A DNA stretch of 26,334 nucleotides from positions 1 through 26,334 of the forward strand of contig CALBDW010000031.1 of NCBI GenBank assembly GCA_937927435.1, read 5' to 3'. A program made the position numbers and the translations under genes. The stretch comes from an uncultured Bdellovibrionales bacterium (GTDB lineage: Bacteria > Bdellovibrionota > Bdellovibrionia > Bdellovibrionales > JAMPXM01). Below are positions 1 through 6,917 of the stretch, piece by piece (the stretch's first letter is position 1; each line of letters starts with the position of its first letter). The notes under the pieces were generated by a model, which was not told the origin of the DNA, did no database searches, and saw only the letters and a list, made by a program, of their open reading frames with translations.

Positions 1-226
1 TTCTTTGCCGGACGGGCACGGCGGCCCCGTAATCCCAAAGATCATCGTCCCGGCTTTTCACTTCAATCAGCGCCCAATAACTGCTGGTGCCTCGACTTCG
101 GAGCAAAAGATCCACTTCAACTCCGCCGAGCCGCTCACGGTGCGCGATCAGTTCTTCATTGAATTTTTGAACGCGATCTTTGGCGACTTGCCACTCAGAA
201 AGGATCGAGAGCTCTTTCTTCGTCAA
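1..226 (-). CDS. yraN: YraN-like (UPF0102) predicted endonuclease, partial
   Basis: This is the N-terminal part of a gene that runs off the left edge of the window. Reading leftwards from a TTG at 226, the frame is open to base 1 and gives about 75 residues, including a VDLLLRS segment and a later ALIEVKSR segment. In the UPF0102/YraN family the acidic residue of 'E/VDLI' and the 'EVK' motif form the core of a PD-(D/E)XK nuclease-like fold, and both are visible here. The frame overlaps the end of rnhB by about 30 bases, and yraN commonly follows rnhB in bacteria, which supports the call. The start is uncertain: other TTG/CTG codons lie further upstream inside rnhB. The protein's cellular role is not established in the family. 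Confidence 0.6.
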   Translation of the reverse strand, partial: MTKKELSILSEWQVAKDRVQKFNEELIAHRERLGGVEVDLLLRSRGTSSYWALIEVKSRDDDLWDYGAAVPVRQR

Positions 227-881
227 GAAGCTCAGTCCAGTATTCGCGGACGCCCGCAAACGTGCTTCGATGCTGAACACAAGGTCCATGTGTTTGAATC
301 GCCGCAAGATGATGGGGAGCCGCATATCCTTTGTGCCGTTCAAAGCCATAGACCGGATATTTCTCGGCCAAACGCCTCATGTAGGCGTCGCGGGCGACTT
401 TCGCAACGATCGAAGCAGCCGCTACCGGTTCAGCCCGCAAATCACCTTTCACCAAAGTCGTTTGCAGGTAGCTGTCTAAAAGAGGAATCTTTTGATTCCC
501 GTCAACGATCACGTGACCGACTCCGACTGCGAGATTTTCCAGAGCCCGCCGCATCGCCAGGAACGTCGCTTGGAGGATGTTGAGCCGGTCGATTTCACTT
601 ACGCTCGCAAAACCGATACCGACGCGCGCCTGATTGTGAATCTCAGCCGCAAGCTTTTCACGACGACTTTCGGACAGAGCCTTTGAGTCCGTGAGCCCTT
701 CAATAGAGTGATCCTCCGGAAGAATCACAGCAGCCGCGAAGACCGGTCCTGCCAAACAACCACGACCGACCTCATCAACGCCGATCACGGGCGATGGTTT
801 AAGCACACGCCACTCAAACTTTTCCCACTCAACGGCCTTTTTCGAAGCTTTTTTCGGAGGAGCTTTTTGATCGGCGTCCAT
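195..881 (-). CDS. rnhB: Ribonuclease HII
   Basis: RNase HII cleaves the RNA strand of RNA-DNA hybrids and starts removal of single ribonucleotides misincorporated in DNA. The protein is 228 residues, about 30 longer than E. coli RnhB because of a lysine- and alanine-rich N-terminal tail. The four acidic catalytic residues can be placed: D36 and E37 in VIGVDEVGRG, D127 in VIVDG, and D147 in VKGD. The AAASIVAKVARD block and the DSKALSE motif also fit. It starts with ATG and has only a weak purine-rich ribosome site. It lies downstream of rplS but behind a strong terminator (979-1013), so it probably has its own promoter. A partial YraN-like gene overlaps its 3' end. Confidence 0.97.
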   Translation of the reverse strand: MDADQKAPPKKASKKAVEWEKFEWRVLKPSPVIGVDEVGRGCLAGPVFAAAVILPEDHSIEGLTDSKALSESRREKLAAEIHNQARVGIGFASVSEIDRLNILQATFLAMRRALENLAVGVGHVIVDGNQKIPLLDSYLQTTLVKGDLRAEPVAAASIVAKVARDAYMRRLAEKYPVYGFERHKGYAAPHHLAAIQTHGPCVQHRSTFAGVREYWTELLDEERALDPF

Positions 882-933
882 GGCTCTATCTCAGAATATT
901 TTTGACGGCGAGACAAGGCTTAGTTCTTGGGAA

Positions 934-973
934 CAAACTGGCTCACTTCCTTGCGGTTAAACTAGCCAGTTTG
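934..973. repeat. Short inverted repeat carrying the CAAACTGGCTCACTT motif
   Basis: CAAACTGGCT (934-943) is matched by its perfect reverse complement at 964-973, with 20 bases between. The left arm with its flanks (933-948) is identical over 16 bases to a site at 12518-12533, upstream of deoC. The element lies between the rplS terminator and the rnhB start, so it is in non-coding DNA upstream of rnhB. It could be a very small mobile-element remnant, a fragment of insertion-sequence ends, or a regulator binding site. The sequence alone does not decide between these. Confidence 0.6.
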
Positions 974-978
974 CGCAT

Positions 979-1013
979 AAAAAAAGCAGAGGCTCGCTTT
1001 GAACCTCTGCTTT
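979..1013 (-). terminator. Intrinsic terminator after rplS
   Basis: On the minus strand a perfect 10-bp stem (AAAGCAGAGG paired with CCTCTGCTTT, 11-base loop) is followed at once by an uninterrupted T run. This is the standard Rho-independent layout. It lies about 25 bases past the rplS stop codon and separates rplS from rnhB. Confidence 0.9.
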
Positions 1014-1038
1014 CAATCGAACCACATTAAAAACGAAA

Positions 1039-1476
1039 TCACTCAGCCGTTTTGGCTTCAGCTTCCGGTGCTGCTTCCGGAGCCGCTTGAGTCGTTGCCT
1101 CCTCTTTCAGGCCGACCAGCTCGGAAACAAGGCGAGCAGCTTTACCTTTCAAGCCGCGCAGGTAGAAGAGACGGCTGCGGCGGACTTTACCGCGCGCGAT
1201 CAGCTCGATGCGATCGATTGCGGGGCTGTTGAGCGGGAACGTACGCTCGACACCAACGCCGGCCGAAATTTTCCGCACGGTGAAGGACCGAGTCGGACCC
1301 GTTCCTTGAACTTTGATCACGACGCCTTTGTAGAGCTGAATACGGTCTTTATCACCTTCACGGATGCGCACGTAAACGCCAACAGTATCACCAGATTTGA
1401 ATTCGACGTCCTTTTTGCCCTTAAATTTAGCATTGGGCGTCAACGACTTCATCACGTCGCGTACCAGGTCAGACAT
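1039..1476 (-). CDS. rplS: 50S ribosomal protein L19
   Basis: L19 sits at the 30S-50S interface of the ribosome. The chosen ATG at 1476 gives a 145-residue protein beginning MSDLVRDVMKSL and is preceded by a GAGGAG ribosome site about nine bases upstream. A longer reading from 1530 would overlap the preceding gene's stop and lacks family similarity. The conserved core is clear: FKSGDTVGVYVRIREGDK, the KVQGTGPTRSFTVRKIS block, and the basic KVRRSRLFYLRGLKGKAARL segment. After the core there is an alanine-, proline- and glutamate-rich tail of about 20 residues that the roughly 115-residue E. coli protein lacks. It is the last gene before a strong terminator and belongs to the rimM-trmD transcription unit. 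Confidence 0.97.
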   Translation of the reverse strand: MSDLVRDVMKSLTPNAKFKGKKDVEFKSGDTVGVYVRIREGDKDRIQLYKGVVIKVQGTGPTRSFTVRKISAGVGVERTFPLNSPAIDRIELIARGKVRRSRLFYLRGLKGKAARLVSELVGLKEEATTQAAPEAAPEAEAKTAE

Positions 1477-1523
1477 GGTCCCTAACTCCTCAAGAATTGA
1501 CCCAAATTCGGAAGCAACTAGCG

Positions 1524-2084
1524 TTACCACGCCCCTAAAAGCCGGTCAAGACAGATACTGACGGCCGACCGAACTGAAAGATGCCGGTAGTCATCGAGCG
1601 AGACCCCTCGGATCGGTTCCAGGATGTAATGGCACCCCTTCATGACGTCATCCGTCAGCCCGAAGCCCGTGCCAAAAAGCAGGAAAAGCCGCCCATCGGG
1701 GTCTTCCTCAATTTTCGCTCTCAAGTCCCTGAAAGAAATTCCACGGCCGCCTTCGACAACCCGCGCATGGGTGGCGACGGTTATCGGCTCGCCTCCCCAA
1801 TCGCGAACCGCCGCTTCCAGACTAGGAGCTGTGTGAACCATGGTAAGAGCTGTTTTCCGCATCGGGTTAAACTTCGCGCCGTCACCTATCCGCCAGTGTT
1901 CAAGAAGCCGGGCGACGAACATGAGCTGTTCTTCCATCGGATGGATCACGTAATAGCGTTCAACCCCATAAACGCGACACGCACGAGCGATATCGTGCAC
2001 ATCGAGGTTCGTAATATTGGTCGCAACGATTTTCCTCTGCCGATCATAGATCGGGTAATGAAGAAGCCCGACAGCGATCTTCAT
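1524..2084 (-). CDS. TrmD-associated SPOUT-type RNA methyltransferase (PF09936-like)
   Basis: The 186-residue protein starts at the ATG at 2084, which overlaps the trmD stop codon as ATGA. A longer reading frame to 2153 lies inside trmD and is unlikely. It begins MKIAVGLLHYPIYDRQRK and contains ITNLDVHDIARACRVYGVERYYVIHP, then LFLLFGTGFGLTDDVM and the C-terminal YRHLSVRSAVSICLDRLL. These fit the predicted SAM-dependent RNA methyltransferase family exemplified by Thermotoga TM1570, with the knotted SPOUT SAM-binding loop near GTGFGL. Genes of this family are found next to or fused to trmD. The RNA target and modified base are unknown to me. Coupled translation with trmD is likely from the overlap. 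Confidence 0.85.
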   Translation of the reverse strand: MKIAVGLLHYPIYDRQRKIVATNITNLDVHDIARACRVYGVERYYVIHPMEEQLMFVARLLEHWRIGDGAKFNPMRKTALTMVHTAPSLEAAVRDWGGEPITVATHARVVEGGRGISFRDLRAKIEEDPDGRLFLLFGTGFGLTDDVMKGCHYILEPIRGVSLDDYRHLSVRSAVSICLDRLLGAW

Positions 2085-2875
2085 TTGAGTTTTTCTCCCA
2101 CGAATGGTGAAAGCCCACAAACTTCCCGCTCCGCCGCACTCATCGACTCCCATACCTTTAGAGCTAAAGCCCGATCAGCATCTGAAAGATGCCGGGCGAG
2201 ATCGGGCCTACGGTCGATCGTCACCAAGACCGAGAGCGCCTTTTTCCACTTTTCGATCTGCGCATGATGCCCGGAAAGAAGCGCCTCGGGTACATCCTTC
2301 CCACGCCAGGTGCGCGGCCGGGTAAACTGCGGGTGTTCAAGTAAACCATCCACGAAACTTTCTTCGTCCGGCGAACGCTCATTGCCCAAAACGCCGGGAA
2401 GGAGCCTCGAAACGGCGTCAATGAGCACGAGCGCCGGAAGCTCACCCCCGCTTAAGACGTAATCGCCAACGGAAATCTCCTCGTCGACAAATTCGTTTAT
2501 AAAACGTTGGTCCACGCCTCCGTAGCGACTTGCCACCAAAATGAGGTCATCATACTGGGTGGCGAGTTCACGGGCTTTCCGGTCCGTAAAGGTCGTCCCG
2601 CGAGGCGAGAGATGGATCACCCGTTTTCGGGCTTGCGGGTCGAGACCGCCCACCACGCTTTCGAGCGCCTGCGCCAGAGGCTCAGCCAGCATCACCATGC
2701 CATCGCCGCCGCCGAACGGTCGGTCGTCCACGGTCTGGTGAACGTTGTGAGTGAAGACCCGCGGGCTCAAAGCGGAAACACGGATAAGACCGTCTTTACG
2801 GGCCTGGCCGACGACACCGAAACTCGTGCCGGATTCGATCATCTCGGGAAAAACGGTCAGTACATGGAAGTTCAT
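2081..2875 (-). CDS. trmD: tRNA (guanine-N1-)-methyltransferase
   Basis: TrmD methylates G37 next to the anticodon in certain tRNAs, using SAM, and prevents +1 frameshifting. The protein is 264 residues, normal for the family. Hallmarks are MNFHVLTVFPEM at the start, VDDRPFGGGDGMVM, the SAM-binding trefoil-knot motifs ASRYGGVDQRF and DEEISVGDYVLSGGE, then RLLPGVLGNE, LLEHPQFTRP and LLSGHHAQIEKW. The catalytic arginine position (R157) is kept. The position of the catalytic aspartate of the E. coli and H. influenzae enzymes (Asp169) appears to be Glu172 here. The ATG overlaps the rimM stop (ATGA) and its own stop overlaps the next gene, so the three are translationally coupled. Confidence 0.97.
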   Translation of the reverse strand: MNFHVLTVFPEMIESGTSFGVVGQARKDGLIRVSALSPRVFTHNVHQTVDDRPFGGGDGMVMLAEPLAQALESVVGGLDPQARKRVIHLSPRGTTFTDRKARELATQYDDLILVASRYGGVDQRFINEFVDEEISVGDYVLSGGELPALVLIDAVSRLLPGVLGNERSPDEESFVDGLLEHPQFTRPRTWRGKDVPEALLSGHHAQIEKWKKALSVLVTIDRRPDLARHLSDADRALALKVWESMSAAEREVCGLSPFVGEKLK

Positions 2876-3414
2876 TCTTCATCCGCTTCGAGCTCACCCA
2901 GAAGCCCTACGGGCAAATCGAGATGAAGCTCTCTGGCGTTAAAGTCCATTTTCTCGACGAAGGCCTCCACAAACGGGATCTCGAAATCCCCCCATCCGGT
3001 CTTCACCACCAGGAGATCCTGAACGTTGTTGGATGAGAAGGCTTCTATCGTACCGACCTCTCCCCGCCCTTTCACCAAAACGCGGAAGCCCTGAATTTCA
3101 CGCAAGTAAATCGATTCGCCTTTTTCGGAAACAAGGAAGCTCGCCGGAATCTCGAAGAACCAGCCTTTCAGGGTTTCCGCCTCATTACGATCGTGAATTT
3201 CGCGCGTCTTGACGATCAAACCGTTTTTGTGAAGTCGGACCGATTTAATCGACAGCACCTTGTTGGAGCCGGCGGCTTCGTTAACAAGATACACTTCTCT
3301 GAGTTTATCCAACCAAGCCGCCTCACCGGCGAAAAGAGTGATAAAAATCTCTCCCTTAACCCCGTGTGCGTCTTTGACGCGTCCGACTCGGACGTATTCG
3401 TTAGTTTCCGACAT
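2872..3414 (-). CDS. rimM: Ribosome maturation factor RimM
   Basis: RimM binds protein S19 and assists late assembly of the 30S head. The 180-residue protein has the N-terminal RimM beta-barrel with its signature GRVKDAHGVKGE (about residues 11-22), and a C-terminal PRC-barrel half with GTIEAFSSNNVQDLLVVK and EIPFVEAFVEKMD. Length is as expected. The ATG has no clear Shine-Dalgarno sequence. A strong terminator ends only about 30 bases upstream, so rimM is expressed either by read-through from khpA or from a promoter I cannot identify. The stop codon overlaps the trmD start. Confidence 0.96.
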   Translation of the reverse strand: MSETNEYVRVGRVKDAHGVKGEIFITLFAGEAAWLDKLREVYLVNEAAGSNKVLSIKSVRLHKNGLIVKTREIHDRNEAETLKGWFFEIPASFLVSEKGESIYLREIQGFRVLVKGRGEVGTIEAFSSNNVQDLLVVKTGWGDFEIPFVEAFVEKMDFNARELHLDLPVGLLGELEADEE

Positions 3415-3443
3415 AGCGAATGAACAGTGAATCGAACGACGAA

Positions 3444-3473
3444 TAAAAAAGGTGCTTCTTCAGAAGCACCTTT
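3444..3473 (-). terminator. Intrinsic terminator between khpA and rimM
   Basis: On the minus strand AAAGGTGCTTC (3473-3463) pairs perfectly with GAAGCACCTTT (3458-3448) across a four-base TGAA loop, and the T run continues to give six consecutive T residues. It lies about 40 bases past the khpA stop and about 30 bases before the rimM start. It therefore either ends the rpsP-khpA transcript or acts as an attenuator for rimM-trmD-rplS. Confidence 0.9.
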
Positions 3474-3511
3474 CTCGAGATACATCCCTTCGAGATAGAG
3501 ATCCTTCGGGC

Positions 3512-3763
3512 TTACTCGACGATTTCAAGCACCGAACGCTTTTGAAGCTTCGTGCTCGCCGCATTCAAAATTGTTCGCATCGACCTTGCGGTCCGTCCTT
3601 GCTTACCGATCACCTTGCCAAGATCCTCTTTGGCGACCTTCAGCTCGACCACCGTCGTTTGCTCGCCAACAACTTCCTTGACCTCGACCTGCTCCGGGTA
3701 GTCGACCAAGGACTTCGCCATGAACTCAACAAGGTCTTTCAAGCTTGAATTGTCGTAGCTCAT
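3512..3763 (-). CDS. khpA: KH-domain RNA-binding protein KhpA
   Basis: This 83-residue protein is a single KH domain. The RNA-binding GxxG loop is visible in GKVIGKQGRTARSMRTIL (about residues 48-65), preceded by a hydrophobic strand and followed by the family's C-terminal helix. KhpA proteins bind RNA broadly, and in some bacteria pair with KhpB to influence cell division and translation. A gene for it between rpsP and rimM is the usual arrangement in many bacteria. The ATG at 3763 has a good GAGGAAGAG ribosome site. It follows rpsP by 34 bases and is followed by a strong terminator. Confidence 0.95.
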   Translation of the reverse strand: MSYDNSSLKDLVEFMAKSLVDYPEQVEVKEVVGEQTTVVELKVAKEDLGKVIGKQGRTARSMRTILNAASTKLQKRSVLEIVE

Positions 3764-3797
3764 TCTCTTCCTCGTTTATCTGTCTTAAGGATCGAAT

Positions 3798-4046
3798 TTA
3801 CTGCCCGGCTTGTGCCATTTTGATCAAATTCTTCACTCGATCCGTCGGCTGAGCACCTTGCTTGATCCAGGCGTTGGCTTTCTCGAGATCAAGCACCAGT
3901 TTCTTTTCCTCGCCGCGCGGATTGGGATTGTAGTGGCCGATGATGTCAAGGAAACGGCCCCCACGCCATCTGCGCGAGTCAGCAACGGTGATGCGGTATT
4001 TTGGACGATTTTTAGAACCGACGCGGTTCAAACGGATAACAACCAC
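3798..4046 (-). CDS. rpsP: 30S ribosomal protein S16
   Basis: S16 is an early-binding 30S subunit protein. The 82-residue protein has the full family pattern: VVIRLNRVGSKNRPKYRITVADSR near the start, then GRFLDIIGHYNP and the LDLEKANAWIKQGAQPTDRVKNLI segment. The start is a GTG, supported by an AAAGGAG ribosome site seven bases upstream and by the conserved MV-IRL beginning. It is the first gene after a long non-coding interval behind ffh and forms a unit with khpA. Confidence 0.97.
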   Translation of the reverse strand: MVVIRLNRVGSKNRPKYRITVADSRRWRGGRFLDIIGHYNPNPRGEEKKLVLDLEKANAWIKQGAQPTDRVKNLIKMAQAGQ

Positions 4047-4633
4047 GAAACCACTCCTTTATGGCACCGGACATCATGAGCCGCTCTCCCCCAGCCTCGT
4101 TCCGTGCCACTGGTTAGAATTGACGTTACTCCCACCCCGCCAGGCGCGTTGGGAGAGGTCCTGGCAAGGGCAATACGATGGTGTACCCGTGCCGCCCCGC
4201 AGAGGCAAGCTGAAAATGAGTCAAAGCCGCACACATCACCCGATGGCAAAATCCTCCTTAACCACCTGGGATCACGCTTATTTTTAAAAAGCCGCCGCGC
4301 CGCAACGCCAGTCATTCAAACCGAACCCTATCCAGTCACCCACGGAGAGCACCCGCCGTCTGCGGCTCCAACACCCGCATTCGGGCTCCAGCGGAACTTC
4401 CCGGCGCCGATCCGAACACCACCACCGAACTGCGCCTCGAACACATCCTTTAGAGTCTTTTTCGTTAAAATCTCTTTTGCTTCAAGCTTCACGAGAGCGA
4501 TGAACTCCGCTCGCCTTCGGCAAACGAACGGAGCCTCCCGCAAGAATTAACTTATCTTGTTTAATACAAAATTAAAACAGTGAAATAGTTGAAAAATGCA
4601 AGAGCAACCAATCTTGACCAAAGACGTGCCTGA
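4047..4633. other. 587-bp interval between ffh and rpsP without a convincing gene
   Basis: I see no protein family, tRNA, SRP RNA, RNase P RNA or tmRNA signature here on either strand. The part next to ffh (about 4550-4625) is AT-rich and could hold a promoter reading towards rpsP, while 4080-4540 is GC-rich. Two minus-strand open frames of about 95 and 71 codons exist (4028-4315 and 4328-4543). They lack good ribosome sites, and the second starts with TTG. A GCCAGG/CCTGGC inverted repeat lies at about 4140-4165. The interval may be a long rpsP leader or hold an unrecognised small RNA. Confidence 0.4.
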
Positions 4634-5980
4634 TTAAAACGGAAACCGCAAGCCCGGGAAGCCGCCGCGACCGAATCCCATTTTCATAAGTTGCGACATC
4701 ATTTTCTGGCTCTGCTCAAATTGTCTAATGAACTTGTTTACGTCGGAAACCTGGGTACCCGACCCCTTGGCGATACGTAACCGGCGGGAACCATTCAAAA
4801 TGCGGTGATCCCTGCGTTCTTCCTTGGTCATCGACTGGATGATGGCTTCGATCTTTTTCAGTTCTTTATCGGGTGGCGCCATGTCCTTCAGCTGCTTCAT
4901 GACCTGGCCCATGCCCGGCAACATACCGAGAAGGGTTTCCATTCCGCCCATCTTTTTCATCATCTGAAGTTGTTTAAGGAAATCCTCGACGGTAAACTGG
5001 TTCTTGCCGATTTTCTTCGCCGCTTCGCGGGCCTCCTTTTCGTCGATCACCTGTTGAGCCTTCTCGACCAAGGAGAGCACGTCGCCCATGTCGAGAATGC
5101 GCGAAGCCAGGCGGTCCGGGTGAAAAACCTCCAGAGCATCCGTTTTCTCACCGGTCCCCAGAAACTTAATCGGAACCCCTACGGCCTGACGAATACTCAG
5201 AGCCGCACCGCCACGAGCATCGCCATCAACCTTCGTAAGAATCAACCATGTAAGACCCAGACGCTGATGAAAACCTTCGGCGACGTTAACCGACTGCTGC
5301 CCGAGCATGGCGTCGGCCACCAAAAGGATCTCTTTCGGCTCCCAAATCTCTTTCAGCCGTTGCAGTTCCTGCATGAGCTCTTCGTCGATCTGCAGGCGGC
5401 CTGCGGTGTCGACAATGATCACGTCGATCATGTTATCTTCCGCCCACTTCTTGGCTTGAGTAAGAATCTCTTCCGGCTTTTGAGTGGGCTTCGAATCAAA
5501 GACCAAGATCTCGTTTTGTTTGCCGAGGGTTTTTAATTGGTCGATCGCTGCCGGACGGTAAACGTCGGCCGGAACCAAACCGGGCCGTTTCGCGTATTTC
5601 GTCCGGATGTGGCGTGCGAGTTTCGCCGCCGTTGTCGTCTTACCCGTACCCTGGAGTCCCACAAGGAAAATCACGGCGGGCCGGCCGCGCACCACCAATT
5701 CCGCCGTTTCGCCTCCCAGAACATGGACCAACTCATCATGAACCACTTTAACGAATTGCTGTCCCGGCGAAATCGACCCCAAGACTTCCTGTCCAAGCGC
5801 CTTCTCTTTCACCCGGTCGATGAATTCTTTCACCACCTTGAAGTTCACGTCGGCTTCAAGAAGACTCAGGCGGATTTCTTTGATGGCATCCTGAATATTG
5901 CTTTCCGTGATCCGGGCTTCGCCACGCAATTTTTTGAGGCTGCTGAGAAGTTTGTCCGAAAGAGAATCGAAAATCGCCAT
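4634..5980 (-). CDS. ffh: Signal recognition particle protein Ffh (SRP54)
   Basis: Ffh is the GTPase of the signal recognition particle. With 4.5S RNA it delivers nascent membrane and exported proteins to FtsY at the membrane. The 448-residue protein has the N domain (about 1-90), the G domain with P-loop GLQGTGKTT (about 108-116), PADVYRPAAIDQLK, DTAGR and TKVDGDARGG, and a methionine-rich M domain from about 325 with GSRRLRIAKGSGTQVSDVNKFIRQF. The ATG at 5980 is preferred over a GTG two codons upstream because it has a GAGG site at suitable distance. A good promoter lies just upstream. The C-terminus ends in a short glycine/phenylalanine-rich tail. Confidence 0.98.
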   Translation of the reverse strand: MAIFDSLSDKLLSSLKKLRGEARITESNIQDAIKEIRLSLLEADVNFKVVKEFIDRVKEKALGQEVLGSISPGQQFVKVVHDELVHVLGGETAELVVRGRPAVIFLVGLQGTGKTTTAAKLARHIRTKYAKRPGLVPADVYRPAAIDQLKTLGKQNEILVFDSKPTQKPEEILTQAKKWAEDNMIDVIIVDTAGRLQIDEELMQELQRLKEIWEPKEILLVADAMLGQQSVNVAEGFHQRLGLTWLILTKVDGDARGGAALSIRQAVGVPIKFLGTGEKTDALEVFHPDRLASRILDMGDVLSLVEKAQQVIDEKEAREAAKKIGKNQFTVEDFLKQLQMMKKMGGMETLLGMLPGMGQVMKQLKDMAPPDKELKKIEAIIQSMTKEERRDHRILNGSRRLRIAKGSGTQVSDVNKFIRQFEQSQKMMSQLMKMGFGRGGFPGLRFPF

Positions 5981-6009
5981 GCGCACCTCTTCTTGGGTCG
6001 AGGGGAAGT

Positions 6010-6039
6010 ATTATGTTTCACTTCTAACCGGGCCGTCAA
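6010..6039 (-). promoter_or_regulatory. Sigma-70-type promoter for ffh
   Basis: On the minus strand TTGACG (6039-6034) is separated by 18 bases from CATAAT (6015-6010). Each hexamer differs from the consensus at one position. Transcription would begin about 25 bases before the ffh ATG. The 5' untranslated segment then carries the ribosome site only. Confidence 0.6.
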
Positions 6040-6080
6040 CCGCGCCCGCCCCGATCGCGCGGAAGTCCCAAAGAGCCTCA

Positions 6081-6917
6081 TCACCAGCGCGAATAACTTC
6101 CGTACTTCAGCGCATAGAGCCCCAAAACGTAGAGAACCGCCAACGCGCCGAACGAAATCCATGCAGCCGTGAGCACGTTCACATCGCTGATACCCAACAT
6201 CCCGTAGCGGACGCCATTGATGAAATAGAGAACCGGGTTGAACTCCGAAACCTTCTGCCAGAACGGATGAAGCCCCCGCGTGGAGAAGAATACGCCACCC
6301 AAGTAAATGAGAGGCAATAATACGAAAGAACCCACACCGCTCACGTGCTCAAACGACTTCGCCCAAAAAGCGATGGCGATCCCCAGTTTCGAAAACGCGA
6401 GTCCACCGACCACGAGGAAATAAAGGAGCCAAAACGGGTGCGCGACGGGCAGAAACGCCCCTTCGGTCACGTAAAGAAAAACCTCGACCACGGTATATGT
6501 AATGAGACCGACGATGAGTCCTCGCGTAAGTCCCGCGACCGAAAGCGCCCAAATAATCATCGTCGAGTTGAGGGGAACGACTTTGAGATCCTCCAGATCT
6601 CCGGAGAACTTTCCCGAAGTCACGGAGCTTGAGGTGTTCTGAAACGCGTTGTTCAGCACGCCCATCATCACAAGCCCCGGAATGAGAAACGAAAGATAGG
6701 AAAGACCGCTGTCGAGACGGATACTCGCCCCCAGACTCACGCCGAAAATGAGCAGATACAGTGTCGAGTTGATGAACGGCGTGAAGATGGTCTGGAAAAT
6801 TACCTTAAAAAACCGTTTCATCTCGCGCCGGTAGAGCGAGTAAAACGCGGCCCAGCGGTTGAAACGGATTGCGGTCCGGATCGCTTCAACTTCCTTTTCG
6901 TAATTCACTGCGCTCAT
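6081..6917 (-). CDS. ABC-2 type transporter permease
   Basis: This is the membrane subunit of an ABC-2 family exporter, 278 residues. After a cytoplasmic amphipathic start (WAAFYSLYRREMKRFF) there are about six hydrophobic segments: near residues 42-60, 75-95, 118-145, 160-188, 193-212 and 253-270. The ABC-2 signature region, including GVFFSTRGLHPFWQKVSEFNPVLYFINGVRYG, is clear. It most resembles the E. coli YadH type, for which no firm substrate is known. Its ATG overlaps the ATPase gene stop (ATGA), so the two are made together. The substrate cannot be told from sequence. Confidence 0.92.
   Translation of the reverse strand: MSAVNYEKEVEAIRTAIRFNRWAAFYSLYRREMKRFFKVIFQTIFTPFINSTLYLLIFGVSLGASIRLDSGLSYLSFLIPGLVMMGVLNNAFQNTSSSVTSGKFSGDLEDLKVVPLNSTMIIWALSVAGLTRGLIVGLITYTVVEVFLYVTEGAFLPVAHPFWLLYFLVVGGLAFSKLGIAIAFWAKSFEHVSGVGSFVLLPLIYLGGVFFSTRGLHPFWQKVSEFNPVLYFINGVRYGMLGISDVNVLTAAWISFGALAVLYVLGLYALKYGSYSRW

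Noticed and set aside
4028..4543. Two minus-strand open frames (about 95 and 71 codons) between ffh and rpsP
   Set aside because: No ribosome site at proper distance, one starts with TTG, low-complexity or unfamiliar composition, and the first overlaps the rpsP start region. Kept only as part of the intergenic description.
4805..5536. 243-codon plus-strand frame antisense to ffh
   Set aside because: The opposite strand encodes a complete, clearly conserved Ffh. Open antisense frames are expected in GC-rich coding DNA.
5981..5986. GTG at 5986 as ffh start
   Set aside because: It would place the ribosome site directly against the start codon; the ATG at 5980 has proper spacing and the conserved MAIFDSLSDKL beginning.
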